Positions 25,369-33,950 of a stretch of DNA of 64,000 bases are shown here, in pieces. Source of the stretch: Pseudomonas sp. JAI120. Lineage in GTDB: Bacteria > Pseudomonadota > Gammaproteobacteria > Pseudomonadales > Pseudomonadaceae. Under the pieces are notes generated by a model, which had not been told where the DNA came from, searched no databases, and saw nothing but the letters and a program-made list of their open reading frames with translations. Each line of letters starts with the position of its first letter. Within the stretch, counting starts at the first letter, position 1. The stretch covers positions 248,001 to 312,000 of the forward strand of contig NZ_JACHCZ010000003.1 of NCBI RefSeq assembly GCF_014207255.1, given 5' to 3'. Both the position numbers and the translations under genes were made by a program.

Positions 25369-26036
25369 ACGCCAGCCTCCCCGTCACCGATCAGGCGACC
25401 GCGTTGCAGGGTCAGCATGCGGTGGCGCATACGTGCGATCAGCGCCAGGTCATGGCTGGCGATCAGTACGCTGGTACCCAGACGGTTGATGTCTTCGAAC
25501 ACACCCATGATCTCGGCCGCCAGGCGCGGGTCGAGGTTACCGGTGGGTTCGTCCGCCAGCAGCAAGGCCGGGCGGTGAACGATCGCGCGGGCAATGCCGA
25601 CGCGCTGTTGCTGGCCGGTGGACAGGTCGCCGGGGTAGAGGTCGGTCTTGTCCGACAGCGCCACGCGCTCCAGGGCCGAATCCACGCGCTTGACGATTTC
25701 GGCCTTGGACAACCCAAGAATCTGCAACGGCAAGGCAACGTTGTTGAACACCGTACGATCAAACAGCAACTGGTGGTTCTGGAACACCACGCCGATCTGG
25801 CGGCGCAGGAACGGGATCTGCGCATTACTGATGGTGGCCAGGTCCTGGCCCGCCAGCAGCAATTTGCCGGTGGTTGGGCGCTCCATGGCCAGCAACAGGC
25901 GCAACAGCGTACTTTTGCCGGCCCCCGAGTGACCGGTGACAAACAAGAACTCGCCGCGACGCACTCTAAAGCTCAGCTCATGCAAGCCGACATGCCCGTT
26001 GGCATAGCGTTTACCGACCTGTTCGAATCGAATCAT
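25365..26036 (-). CDS. ftsE: Cell-division ATP-binding protein FtsE
   Basis: A 223-residue ABC ATPase. Walker A GHSGAGKSTLL, Q-loop in RRQIGVVFQNHQLL, signature LSTGQQQRVGIARAIV, Walker B LLLADEPTGNLDP and the switch His in LIASHDLALI are all intact. It is flanked by 4-base overlaps with ftsY (upstream) and ftsX (downstream), so ftsY-ftsE-ftsX is one operon. Confidence 0.97.
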   Translation of the reverse strand: MIRFEQVGKRYANGHVGLHELSFRVRRGEFLFVTGHSGAGKSTLLRLLLAMERPTTGKLLLAGQDLATISNAQIPFLRRQIGVVFQNHQLLFDRTVFNNVALPLQILGLSKAEIVKRVDSALERVALSDKTDLYPGDLSTGQQQRVGIARAIVHRPALLLADEPTGNLDPRLAAEIMGVFEDINRLGTSVLIASHDLALIARMRHRMLTLQRGRLIGDGEAGV

Positions 26037-27475
26037 GAACGCTCCCGCTCGGCAAACAGTGCCTGTACAAAGGGTTCGGCTTCAAAGGTGCGCAGGTCGT
26101 CGATGCCTTCACCGACGCCGATATAACGAATCGGCAACCCGAACTGCTTGGCCAGGGCGAAGATCACGCCGCCTTTGGCCGTGCCGTCGAGCTTAGTCAA
26201 CGCCAGGCCGGTCAGTTGGACCGTCTGGTTGAATTGTTTGGCCTGGCTGATGGCGTTCTGGCCAGTACCGGCGTCCAGCACCAGCAGCACTTCGTGCGGG
26301 GCGTCTGCGTCGAGTTTGCCGATCACGCGGCGGACTTTCTTCAGCTCTTCCATCAGGTTGTCTTTGGTGTGCAGGCGACCGGCGGTATCCGCAATCAGCA
26401 CGTCGATGTTACGAGCCTTGGCGGCTTGCACGGCGTCGAAGATCACCGAGGCGGAATCGGCACCGGTGTGCTGGGCGATGACCGGGATCTTGTTGCGCTC
26501 ACCCCAGACCTGCAATTGCTCGACGGCAGCGGCGCGGAAGGTGTCGCCGGCGGCGAGCATGACTTTTTTGCCTTCCGACTGCAGCTTCTTGGCCAGTTTG
26601 CCGATGGTGGTGGTCTTGCCGGCGCCATTGACGCCCACGACCAGGATCACGAACGGCTTGTTCGGGGTGATCACCAGTGGCGCTTCCACGGGCTTGAGCA
26701 TCGCCGCCAGCTCGGCCTGCAAGGATTTGTAGAGGGCGTCGGCATCGGTCAGCTGCTTGCGCGCGACCTTCTGGGTCAAGCTCTGGATGATCACGGCGGT
26801 GGCTTCGACGCCCACGTCGGCGGTCAGCAGACGGGTTTCGATGTCTTCCAGCAGTTCGTCGTCGATCACCTTTTTGCCGAGGAACAGGCTGGCCATGCCT
26901 TCGCCGATGCTGGCGCTGGTCTTGCTCAGGCCTTGCTTGAGGCGGGCGAAGAAGCCGGTCTTGCTGGTTTCGACAGGAGCGACGGACGCGGGCTCGACGG
27001 GCGATTCGATAACGGCGGGAGCGGCAACCACGACGGGAGCCGGCTCAACCACTGGCGCGACAACCGCAACGGGGGCCGGCTCGATCACAGCTACAGGCGT
27101 AGGCTCTTCGATCACGACAGGAACCGGCTCGATAACCACCGGAATCGGCGGCGTCACATGCTCGGCCTGCACGTCGTCAACCAGCGCCACGGGCTCTTCG
27201 GCCACCGGCAGTTCCGGCCACGGCTTATGCTCGGGCTCAGGTTCCGGCACCACTTCGGCCACCGGCTGCAACACCGGCTCAGCCATCGGCAACACGACCG
27301 GCGCCGGCGCTTCGACTACCGGTTCGGCTTCTACTATAGGCTCGGGGATCGGCTCAGCTTGAACCTGTGGCTGTTCAGCGACGGTTTCCTGCGGCTTTTT
27401 GCGCAGCCATCCGAACAGGCCTTTCTTCTCGCCAGCCGCAGCTGGGGTCTTCTTGTCGTCGTTGGAACCAAACAT
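26033..27475 (-). CDS. ftsY: Signal recognition particle receptor FtsY
   Basis: A 480-residue SRP receptor GTPase. Residues about 20-185 are an acidic, proline-rich, low-complexity A domain with many PAPV/EPVP-like repeats. The NG domain follows: LKQGLSKTSASIGEG, G1 VGVNGAGKTTTIGKLA, DTFRAAAVEQL, G3 DTAGRLHTK, and G4 TKLDGTAKGG. ATG at 27475 (MFGSNDDKK) is the family start; the longer frame to 27517 is not needed. It is first in ftsYEX. Confidence 0.96.
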   Translation of the reverse strand: MFGSNDDKKTPAAAGEKKGLFGWLRKKPQETVAEQPQVQAEPIPEPIVEAEPVVEAPAPVVLPMAEPVLQPVAEVVPEPEPEHKPWPELPVAEEPVALVDDVQAEHVTPPIPVVIEPVPVVIEEPTPVAVIEPAPVAVVAPVVEPAPVVVAAPAVIESPVEPASVAPVETSKTGFFARLKQGLSKTSASIGEGMASLFLGKKVIDDELLEDIETRLLTADVGVEATAVIIQSLTQKVARKQLTDADALYKSLQAELAAMLKPVEAPLVITPNKPFVILVVGVNGAGKTTTIGKLAKKLQSEGKKVMLAAGDTFRAAAVEQLQVWGERNKIPVIAQHTGADSASVIFDAVQAAKARNIDVLIADTAGRLHTKDNLMEELKKVRRVIGKLDADAPHEVLLVLDAGTGQNAISQAKQFNQTVQLTGLALTKLDGTAKGGVIFALAKQFGLPIRYIGVGEGIDDLRTFEAEPFVQALFAERERS

Positions 27476-27707
27476 GGAGACGGCTATCTCAAGGTAGCGA
27501 CGCGCCAAGGGGCACATCGGTAAATAAAATTCGATGCGTAACAGACTGTTTTTTAGCCAGCTCGTTCATGCGCAACATTTTGTAAGGCCTAAATAGGGCC
27601 TTAACAAGACAGCCATAGTGGCCGTCCCTAGGTCGGATCAGTATCCTAGCACCTCCTCGCCCGCCGACGCTAAGACCAAGCGGGCAGCCCAACAGGTTTA
27701 AAAACGA
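27476..27707. other. Divergent intergenic region ftsY / M16 peptidase operon
   Basis: This 232-bp gap must contain the promoters for ftsYEX (leftward) and the peptidase operon (rightward). The main structural feature is a 7-bp inverted repeat TAAGGCC/GGCCTTA at 27583-27603. The 67-residue minus-strand frame here has no coding features. Confidence 0.4.
27583..27603. repeat. Inverted repeat TAAGGCC-N7-GGCCTTA upstream of ftsY
   Basis: Exact 7-bp arms with an AT-rich 7-base centre (TAAATAG), about 108 bases upstream of the ftsY start. It is not a REP and no T-tract follows directly. It could be an operator or a chance palindrome. Confidence 0.35.
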
Positions 27708-29063
27708 ATGAATGCTCTAGCCCGCCACGCCGCAGGCCTGCTGCTCAGCACAGTTTGTCTGCCACTTTCAGCCTTGGCTGCCGACCCACAACCCACCCAT
27801 GAATTCACCCTGGATAACGGCCTCAAGGTGGTCGTGCGCGAAGACCATCGCGCGCCGGTGGTGGTTTCCCAGGTCTGGTACAAGGTCGGTTCGAGCTACG
27901 AAACCCCGGGCCAGACCGGTTTGTCCCACGCCCTGGAGCACATGATGTTCAAGGGCAGCGCCAAGGTCGGCCCCGGCGAAGCCTCGCTGATCCTTCGGGA
28001 CCTGGGCGCCGAAGAAAACGCCTTCACCAGCGATGACTACACCGCCTACTATCAGGTGCTGGCCCGTGACCGCCTGGGCGTTGCCTTTGAGCTGGAAGCC
28101 GACCGCATGGCCAGCCTGCGCCTGCCGGCCGACGAGTTCAGCCGCGAAATCGAGGTAATCAAGGAAGAACGCCGCCTGCGCACCGACGACAACCCGATGT
28201 CCAAGGCCTTCGAGCGCTTCAAGGCGATGGCTTTCCCGGCCAGCGGCTACCACACACCGACCATCGGCTGGATGGCCGACCTCGACCGTATGAAGGTTGA
28301 GGAACTGCGCCACTGGTACCAGTCCTGGTACGTGCCGAACAACGCCACCCTGGTAGTAGTCGGCGATGTGACCCCGGACGAGGTGAAAAACCTCGCCCAG
28401 CGCTACTTCGGCCCGATCCCCAAGCGTGACGTACCGCCCGCCAAGATTCCGATGGAGCTGGCCGAGCCCGGCGAGCGCCTGCTGACCATGCATGTGCAGA
28501 CCCAATTGCCGAGCGTGATCCTGGGCTTCAACGTACCTGGCCTGGCCACCGCCGAAGACAAGCGTTCGGTCCAGGCCCTGCGCCTGATCTCGGCCCTGCT
28601 GGACGGCGGCTACAGCGCACGGATCTCCGAACAGTTGGAGCGTGGTGAAGAGCTGGTTTCCGCCGCATCCACCCACTACGACGCCTATACTCGCGGCGAC
28701 AGCCTGTTCACCCTCTCGGCCACTCCGAACCAGCAAAAGAAAAAAACCGTTGCCCAAGCCGAAGCCGGCCTGTGGCGCCTGCTGGAAGAGTTGAAGGCCA
28801 AGCCACCGACCGCCGAAGAACTGGAGCGCATCCGTGCCCAGGTCATCGCCGGCCTGGTGTACCAGCGTGACTCGATCACCAGCCAGGCCACGGCCATCGG
28901 CTCGCTGGAAACCGTGGGCCTGTCCTGGAAACTCATGGACACCGAACTGGCCGACCTGCAAAGCGTGACCCCGGAAGATATCCAGAAGGCCGCACGCACC
29001 TATTTCACCCGCGAACGTCTGAGCGTCGCCCATGTTTTGCCTGAGGAGACCGCTCATGAGTGA
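27708..29063 (+). CDS. M16 (pitrilysin-like) zinc metallopeptidase, active subunit
   Basis: A 451-residue exported peptidase. The signal peptide is about residues 1-25 (GLLLSTVCLPLSALA). The inverted zinc motif HxxEH is intact (H74, E77, H78 in LSHALEHMMF), and the distal glutamate lies in the EIEVIKEER region. The C-terminal M16 domain follows from about residue 205. It overlaps the next gene by 8 bases. Known relatives act as a pair of one active and one inactive half in the periplasm; the substrate is unknown. Confidence 0.92.
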   Translation: MNALARHAAGLLLSTVCLPLSALAADPQPTHEFTLDNGLKVVVREDHRAPVVVSQVWYKVGSSYETPGQTGLSHALEHMMFKGSAKVGPGEASLILRDLGAEENAFTSDDYTAYYQVLARDRLGVAFELEADRMASLRLPADEFSREIEVIKEERRLRTDDNPMSKAFERFKAMAFPASGYHTPTIGWMADLDRMKVEELRHWYQSWYVPNNATLVVVGDVTPDEVKNLAQRYFGPIPKRDVPPAKIPMELAEPGERLLTMHVQTQLPSVILGFNVPGLATAEDKRSVQALRLISALLDGGYSARISEQLERGEELVSAASTHYDAYTRGDSLFTLSATPNQQKKKTVAQAEAGLWRLLEELKAKPPTAEELERIRAQVIAGLVYQRDSITSQATAIGSLETVGLSWKLMDTELADLQSVTPEDIQKAARTYFTRERLSVAHVLPEETAHE

Positions 29064-30546
29064 TCGCAAAAGCAGCCGCCTGATCCTGCCGGGCCTGATC
29101 GTCGTCACCCTGGTCGCAGCGAGTGCCGTGTATTTCCTGCGCCCAAGTGAGTCCGTCGCCAGCCAGGCGCTGGACAAGGCGCAATCGGCCAACAAACTGC
29201 AATCCCTGGCGGAGCTTGACGGCAAGGCGCCGACCAACCGCAAGCTCGACGTGCAAACCTGGACCACCGCCGAAGGCGCCAAGGTGCTGTTCGTCGAAGC
29301 CCATGAACTGCCGATGTTCGACATGCGCATCCTGTTCGCCGCCGGCAGCAGCCAGGACGGCAACGTGCCGGGCCTGGCACTGATGACCAACGCCATGCTC
29401 AATGAGGGCGTGCCGGGCAAGGATGTGAGCCAGATTGCCAGTGGTTTTGAAGGCCTGGGCGCCGACTTTGGCAATGGTGCTTATCGCGATATGGCGCTGG
29501 TGTCCCTGCGCAGCCTCAGCGACAGCGCAAAACGCGACGCCGCCCTGGCGCTGTTTGACGACGTCATCGGCAAACCGACCTTCCCCGCCGATTCCCTGGC
29601 GCGGATCAAGAACCAGATCCTCGCCGGCTTTGAATACCAGAAGCAGAACCCCGGCAAACTGGCGAGCCTGGAGTTGTTCAAGCGCCTGTACGGCGATCAC
29701 CCCTACGCTCACCCGAGTGAAGGCACGCCAGAAAGCGTTCCGAAGATTACCCTCGCACAGTTGCAGGCGTTCCACGCCAAGGCTTATGCGGCGGGTAATG
29801 CCGTGATTGCCGTGGTCGGTGATTTGACCCGCGCCGAAGCCGAAGCGATGACCGCCAAAGTGTCGGCCTCGCTGCCCAAGGGCCCGGCCATGGCGAAAAT
29901 CGCCCAGCCGACCGAGCCGAAGCCCGGCCTGAGCCATATCGAGTTCCCGTCCAAACAGACTCACCTGCTCTTCGCCCAATTGGGCATCGACCGCGCCGAC
30001 CCGGACTACGCAGCGCTGTCCCTGGGCAACCAGATCCTCGGCGGCGGTGGCTTCGGCACCCGTTTGATGAGCGAAGTGCGCGAGAAACGTGGCCTGACCT
30101 ACGGTGTATATTCCGGCTTCTCGCCGATGCAAGTGCGTGGCCCGTTCATGATCAACCTGCAAACCCGCGCCGAAATGAGCGGCGGCACCTTGCGCCTGGT
30201 CGAAGACGTGCTGGCCGACTACCTCAAGACCGGCCCGACGCAAAAGGAACTGGATGACGCCAAGCGCGAGCTGGCCGGCAGCTTCCCGCTGTCCACTGCG
30301 AGCAACGCCGATATCGTCGGGCAGCTGGGCGCCATGGGTTTCTACAACCTGCCGCTGAGCTATCTGGAAGATTTCATGAAACAATCCCAGGCACTGACCG
30401 TAGAGCAGGTCAAGGCTGCCTTGAACAAACACTTGAGCGCCGACAAGATGGTCATCGTGACCGCCGGCCCAACGACTGCGCAAAAGCCACTACCGCCCCC
30501 CACTGATAAACCTGCCGAGCAGCCGCTCGGGGTTCCGGAGCATTAA
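29056..30546 (+). CDS. M16 peptidase-like protein lacking the zinc motif
   Basis: A 496-residue protein with an N-terminal signal or anchor (LILPGLIVVTLVAASAVYFL) and two M16 domains. Where the active partner has HxxEH, this one reads GLALMTNAMLNEG, so the zinc-binding and catalytic residues are missing. The C-terminal half keeps the GGGGFGTRLMSEVREKRGLTYG substrate-binding region (glycine-rich FGTRL motif). Start chosen at ATG 29056 with GAGGAG upstream. It probably forms a heterodimer with the preceding product. Confidence 0.9.
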   Translation: MSDRKSSRLILPGLIVVTLVAASAVYFLRPSESVASQALDKAQSANKLQSLAELDGKAPTNRKLDVQTWTTAEGAKVLFVEAHELPMFDMRILFAAGSSQDGNVPGLALMTNAMLNEGVPGKDVSQIASGFEGLGADFGNGAYRDMALVSLRSLSDSAKRDAALALFDDVIGKPTFPADSLARIKNQILAGFEYQKQNPGKLASLELFKRLYGDHPYAHPSEGTPESVPKITLAQLQAFHAKAYAAGNAVIAVVGDLTRAEAEAMTAKVSASLPKGPAMAKIAQPTEPKPGLSHIEFPSKQTHLLFAQLGIDRADPDYAALSLGNQILGGGGFGTRLMSEVREKRGLTYGVYSGFSPMQVRGPFMINLQTRAEMSGGTLRLVEDVLADYLKTGPTQKELDDAKRELAGSFPLSTASNADIVGQLGAMGFYNLPLSYLEDFMKQSQALTVEQVKAALNKHLSADKMVIVTAGPTTAQKPLPPPTDKPAEQPLGVPEH

Positions 30547-31163
30547 TGGCCAGTTCATCTCGCCCGAAAAAACCTGTCCACAACGTGCATAACGGTGTGG
30601 GCCAACTGCGCATCATTGGCGGTGAATGGGGCAGCCGCAAGCTGAGCTTCCCCGACGTCGTGGGCCTGCGCCCAACGCCGGATCGCGTGCGTGAAACCCT
30701 GTTCAACTGGCTCGCGCCTTACATTGCCGGCGCCAAGGTGCTGGACCCGTTCGCGGGCAGTGGCGCGCTGTTCCTGGAGGCGCTGTCCCGTGGCGCGGCC
30801 CAGGCCCAGGCGCTGGATGCCAGCAATGTCGCGGTGTCCAGCCTCAAGGAACACCTGGGCACCCTGCGCTGCACCAACGGCCAGGTGCAGACCGCCGACG
30901 CCCTGCGCTACCTGGAAACCCAGGCTGCCAGCGCCTACGACGTGGTGTTCCTCGATCCGCCGTTCAACCAGAACCTGCTGCCGACCGTGTGCGCCTTGCT
31001 GGAAGAACGCCAGTGGCTGGCGCCGGATGCGTGGATATACACTGAAAGCGAGACCGCGCCATCTACCCTGGGCTTGCCGGGCGCCTGGCGCCTGCACCGG
31101 GAGCAGAAATCCGGTCGTGTGTATTACGCGTTGTGGCATCGATTGGTCGAAAGCGTCGCCTGA
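30546..31163 (+). CDS. rsmD: 16S rRNA (guanine(966)-N2)-methyltransferase RsmD
   Basis: A 205-residue SAM-dependent methyltransferase. The N-terminal RIIGGEWGSRKLSFPDV and RPTPDRVRETLFNWL are family hallmarks, SAM motif VLDPFAGSGALFLEALSRGA follows, and the catalytic D-P-P-F occurs in VVFLDPPFNQNLL. The ATG shares a base with the preceding TAA (TAATG). Its co-location with the M16 pair and ftsYEX is conserved in pseudomonads. Confidence 0.95.
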   Translation: MASSSRPKKPVHNVHNGVGQLRIIGGEWGSRKLSFPDVVGLRPTPDRVRETLFNWLAPYIAGAKVLDPFAGSGALFLEALSRGAAQAQALDASNVAVSSLKEHLGTLRCTNGQVQTADALRYLETQAASAYDVVFLDPPFNQNLLPTVCALLEERQWLAPDAWIYTESETAPSTLGLPGAWRLHREQKSGRVYYALWHRLVESVA

Positions 31164-31184
31164 TTTTTCAGACTGGCTTCAATT

Positions 31185-31202
31185 GTGGTGAGCGGGCTTG
31201 CC
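31185..31202. repeat. Partial REP of the GTGGTGAGCGGG family
   Basis: GTGGTGAGCGGGCTTGCC matches the first 18 bases of the large doublet at 38181-38313, but the second arm is lost (CCACAG follows). It is a fragment in the 55-bp gap after rsmD. Confidence 0.6.
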
Positions 31203-31218
31203 ACAGACTGAGAGTTTC

Positions 31219-32214
31219 ATGACACCGTCCTTCGACCTCTTCACCCCCGCCTTCGGCCTCGGCAACCCTCACCTGCAAACACTGTGGGGGCCGCTGTGGC
31301 GCCCTACCACCCATATCGAACGCCAACGCGAACGCCTGTGGCTGGAAGACGGCGACTTTCTCGACCTCGACTGGCATGGCCCCCATGACGCGCAGGCGCC
31401 GTTGGTGCTGGTGCTGCATGGGCTGACCGGCTCATCCAATTCCCCCTATGTGGCCGGCCTGCAAAAAGTCCTCGCCGCCCAAGGCTGGGCCAGTGCGGCC
31501 TTGAACTGGCGCGGCTGTTCGGGCGAGCCCAACCTGTTGGCGCGCAGCTATCACTCGGGCGCCAGCGAAGACCTGGCCGCCGCCATTGCGCATCTACGCG
31601 CCAAGCGGCCGCTGGCGCCGCTGTATGCGGTGGGTTATTCGCTGGGGGGCAATGTGCTGCTTAAGCACCTGGGGGAAACCGGCGAGGCATCCGGGCTGCA
31701 AGGCGCGGCGGCGGTGTCGGTGCCGTTTCGCCTGGACCAGTGTGCGGACCGCATCGGGATAGGTTTCTCGCGGGTTTACCAAAAGCACTTCATGCGTGAA
31801 ATGCTCGCGTATATCCGCGTCAAACAAAGCCGTTTTTTACAGGATGGCCGCGCGGACGGGCTGAAGGCCCTGGAAGCGCTTGGCTCGCTGGAGAAGATGC
31901 GCACCTTCTGGGACTTCGATGGCCGGGTCACCGCGCCGCTGCACGGGTTCTTGAGTGCCGAGGACTACTACCGCCGCGCGTCGAGCCGCTACTACCTGGG
32001 TGCTATACGCACGCCGACGCTGATTATCCACGCTGCCGATGACCCGTTCGTATTCGCCCACAGCTTGCCCGAGACCAGCGAGCTGTCGGCCTGCACCGAG
32101 TTTGAACTGACGGCCAAAGGTGGGCATGTGGGCTTCGTCGATGGCTCACTGAAACGCCCCAGCTACTACCTAGAGCGGCGCATCCCCCAATGGCTACTGG
32201 CACACCACGGTTGA
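31219..32214 (+). CDS. YheT-family alpha/beta hydrolase
   Basis: A 331-residue hydrolase of the UPF0017/YheT (ABHD1/3-like) group. N-terminal PAFGLGNPHLQTLWGPLWRP is typical. The oxyanion region is VLHGLTGSSNSPYVAGLQ, the nucleophile is in VGYSLGGNVLLKHL, the acid in HAADDPFV and the His in AKGGHVGFVDG. The substrate is unknown; relatives act on lipid esters. ATG 31219 chosen; in-frame extension upstream lies in the REP remnant. Confidence 0.87.
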   Translation: MTPSFDLFTPAFGLGNPHLQTLWGPLWRPTTHIERQRERLWLEDGDFLDLDWHGPHDAQAPLVLVLHGLTGSSNSPYVAGLQKVLAAQGWASAALNWRGCSGEPNLLARSYHSGASEDLAAAIAHLRAKRPLAPLYAVGYSLGGNVLLKHLGETGEASGLQGAAAVSVPFRLDQCADRIGIGFSRVYQKHFMREMLAYIRVKQSRFLQDGRADGLKALEALGSLEKMRTFWDFDGRVTAPLHGFLSAEDYYRRASSRYYLGAIRTPTLIIHAADDPFVFAHSLPETSELSACTEFELTAKGGHVGFVDGSLKRPSYYLERRIPQWLLAHHG

Positions 32215-32217
32215 ACA

Positions 32218-32236
32218 TGTGGGAGGGTTTACCCCA
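32218..32236. repeat. REP remnant after the YheT-like gene
   Basis: TGTGGGAGGG followed by TTTACCCCACC is a decayed REP arm in the 30-bp gap between convergent genes. Confidence 0.4.
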
Positions 32237-32244
32237 CCGGGAAC

Positions 32245-33099
32245 TCAGTCACCCGTAGCAATTGCCCGCGCAGGATCAGTAATCCACTCGCTCCACGACC
32301 CCGCATACAACTTGCCCAACGGGTAACCCGCCAGGCTGAGGGCGAACAGGTTGTGGCAGGCCGTCACGCCCGAGCCGCAATACGCCACCAGTTCTTCCGG
32401 CGAGCGGCCCTGCAACTGCGCGGCGAAGCGTTGCTTGAGTTGCTCGGCCGGGAGGAAACGCCCGTCACTGCCCAGGTTTTCGTTGAACGCCGCACATTGC
32501 GCACCGGGAATGTGCCCGGCAATCGGGTCGATAGGCTCCACCTCGCCGCGAAAGCGCGGTTGGGCGCGGGCATCGATCAGGGTCAGGCCGGGTTGGCCCA
32601 GGCGTTTTTGCAGGTGTTCGGCATCCAGCAGCAGGCGATTGTCCGGTGTACCGGCAAACGTCCCGCGCTCGACGACCGGCGCATCCAGGCTCAACGGGAA
32701 ACCCGCCGCATGCCAGGCCTTGAGCCCCCCATCCAGGATAAATACGCCGTCGCGCTTGCCCAGCCAGGCCAGCAACCACCAGGCGCGGGCGGCATAGGCA
32801 CCAGGACCGTCGTCGTAAAGCACCACGTCGGTATCGGCACTCACACCCCACGCCCGCAGTTGCTCAGCGAAGGTATTCGCTGCCGGCAATGGGTGACGAC
32901 CGGTCACACCTTTGATTACCGGCCCACTAAGGTGGCGCTCCAAGTCAGCGTACTGCGCACCTTCGATATGCCCTTCGGCGTAGCTGCAACGCCCGTAATC
33001 CGGATCTTCCAAGGCAAAACGGCAATCCAGGATCACCCACCCCGCCGACGTCTGGCGCTCGGCCAATTGCTGGGGGCTGATCAGTTGGGCAAGCGGCAT
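32245..33099 (-). CDS. sseA: 3-mercaptopyruvate sulfurtransferase / rhodanese (SseA-like)
   Basis: A 284-residue two-domain rhodanese. The inactive N-terminal domain contains VILDCRFALEDPDYGR and the ARAWWLLAWLGKRDGVFILDGG region. The C-terminal active domain has DARAQPRFRGEVEPIDP, HIPGAQ and the active-site loop CGSGVTACHN, where CGSGVTA is the mercaptopyruvate sulfurtransferase type. It moves sulfur from 3-mercaptopyruvate or thiosulfate to cyanide or thiols. It is convergent with the YheT-like gene. Confidence 0.9.
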   Translation of the reverse strand: MPLAQLISPQQLAERQTSAGWVILDCRFALEDPDYGRCSYAEGHIEGAQYADLERHLSGPVIKGVTGRHPLPAANTFAEQLRAWGVSADTDVVLYDDGPGAYAARAWWLLAWLGKRDGVFILDGGLKAWHAAGFPLSLDAPVVERGTFAGTPDNRLLLDAEHLQKRLGQPGLTLIDARAQPRFRGEVEPIDPIAGHIPGAQCAAFNENLGSDGRFLPAEQLKQRFAAQLQGRSPEELVAYCGSGVTACHNLFALSLAGYPLGKLYAGSWSEWITDPARAIATGD

Positions 33100-33132
33100 G
33101 ATGGACTCCTGTGAACAGATTCGGGAAAGGTC

Positions 33133-33804
33133 CTACTTCACGTCTTCCAGTGCCTGGTTCAACGGCACGTAAAACTCTTTGAACAATGCATCCACCGCCT
33201 CTTTCGCCTGGGGCGTAACGAAACCCGCCTCCAGCACCAGCACCTGGTACACCCCGCGTTTGATGGCTTCGGCACTCAGGTGGGCGGAGTTTTCATTGGT
33301 GGTGCACAAGAAACGCACCCAGGAAGTGAGGATGATCCAGGCATTGAGGGTCAGGGCTTCGGTTTGCACCGGGTCCATATTCAGGATGCCCGCATCGACA
33401 AACCCCTGGTAGATGGCGCCGCCCTGGATCAGGCAACGCTGGGAAAAACGCCGATAGCCGGTGGCCAGTTCCGGGTCGCTCTCCAGCAGGTGCTCAAGGT
33501 CGCGGTGCAGAAAACGGTAGCGCCACATGCCGGCCAGTAAGGCCTGGAGGTAGAAGCGCTTGTCTTCCACCAACATGGCTCGCCCCTGGGGCGGACGCAG
33601 GAAAGTGTCCACCAACGCTTCATATTCGCGGAACAGCACAGCGATGATCGCCTGCTTGTTGGGGAAGTGGTAGTACAGGTTGCCCGGCGAAATTTCCATA
33701 TGGGCGGCGATATGGTTGGTGCTGACACTGCGCTCGCCCTGCTGGTTAAAAAGCTCCAGGCTGGTTTGCACAATGCGTTCGCTGGTCTTTACTCGTGGTG
33801 CCAT
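33133..33804 (-). CDS. laoR: TetR-family repressor of the alcohol oxidation operon (LaoR-like)
   Basis: A 223-residue TetR regulator. The N-terminal helix-turn-helix is in RSVSTNHIAAHMEISPGNLYYHFPNKQAI; only the core NHIAAHMEISPGNLYYHF is diagnostic. The C-terminal ligand domain is helical. It is transcribed divergently from the aldehyde dehydrogenase gene, and the gap between them holds a 20-bp palindrome over the dehydrogenase promoter. Position and partners match laoR of P. aeruginosa, a repressor for long-chain alcohol oxidation. Orthology is inferred from gene order. Confidence 0.85.
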   Translation of the reverse strand: MAPRVKTSERIVQTSLELFNQQGERSVSTNHIAAHMEISPGNLYYHFPNKQAIIAVLFREYEALVDTFLRPPQGRAMLVEDKRFYLQALLAGMWRYRFLHRDLEHLLESDPELATGYRRFSQRCLIQGGAIYQGFVDAGILNMDPVQTEALTLNAWIILTSWVRFLCTTNENSAHLSAEAIKRGVYQVLVLEAGFVTPQAKEAVDALFKEFYVPLNQALEDVK

Positions 33805-33888
33805 AGGGGAATCAGCTTCTGTACACGTGATAGAACATCTTACGGCCTATCCTTGCCAGGATAAATCTGCATGTTGCTGCAATGTTAT

Positions 33889-33917
33889 TTGACAATTTAG
33901 AGTAATGACTCTAAAAA
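33889..33917 (+). promoter_or_regulatory. Near-consensus sigma-70 promoter of laoCBA
   Basis: Perfect -35 TTGACA (33889-33894), a 17-base spacer and -10 TAAAAA (33912-33917). Predicted start is near 33924, about 27 bases before the laoC ATG. The spacer and part of the -10 are covered by a palindrome. Confidence 0.75.
33896..33915. promoter_or_regulatory. Palindromic operator, probably bound by the divergent TetR regulator
   Basis: TTTAGAGT-AATG-ACTCTAAA has perfect 8-bp arms and lies between -35 and -10 of the laoC promoter. Binding there would block RNA polymerase. Size and symmetry suit a TetR dimer. Assignment to the divergent TetR protein is inference from position. Confidence 0.75.
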
Positions 33918-33950
33918 TCCAGGCAGACCAATAACAATCGGTGCTGCGCC

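Noticed and set aside
26216..27523. 435-residue plus-strand open frame with low-complexity His/Asn/Arg-rich end
   Set aside because: Antisense shadow of ftsY; its repeats mirror the FtsY proline/valine repeats.
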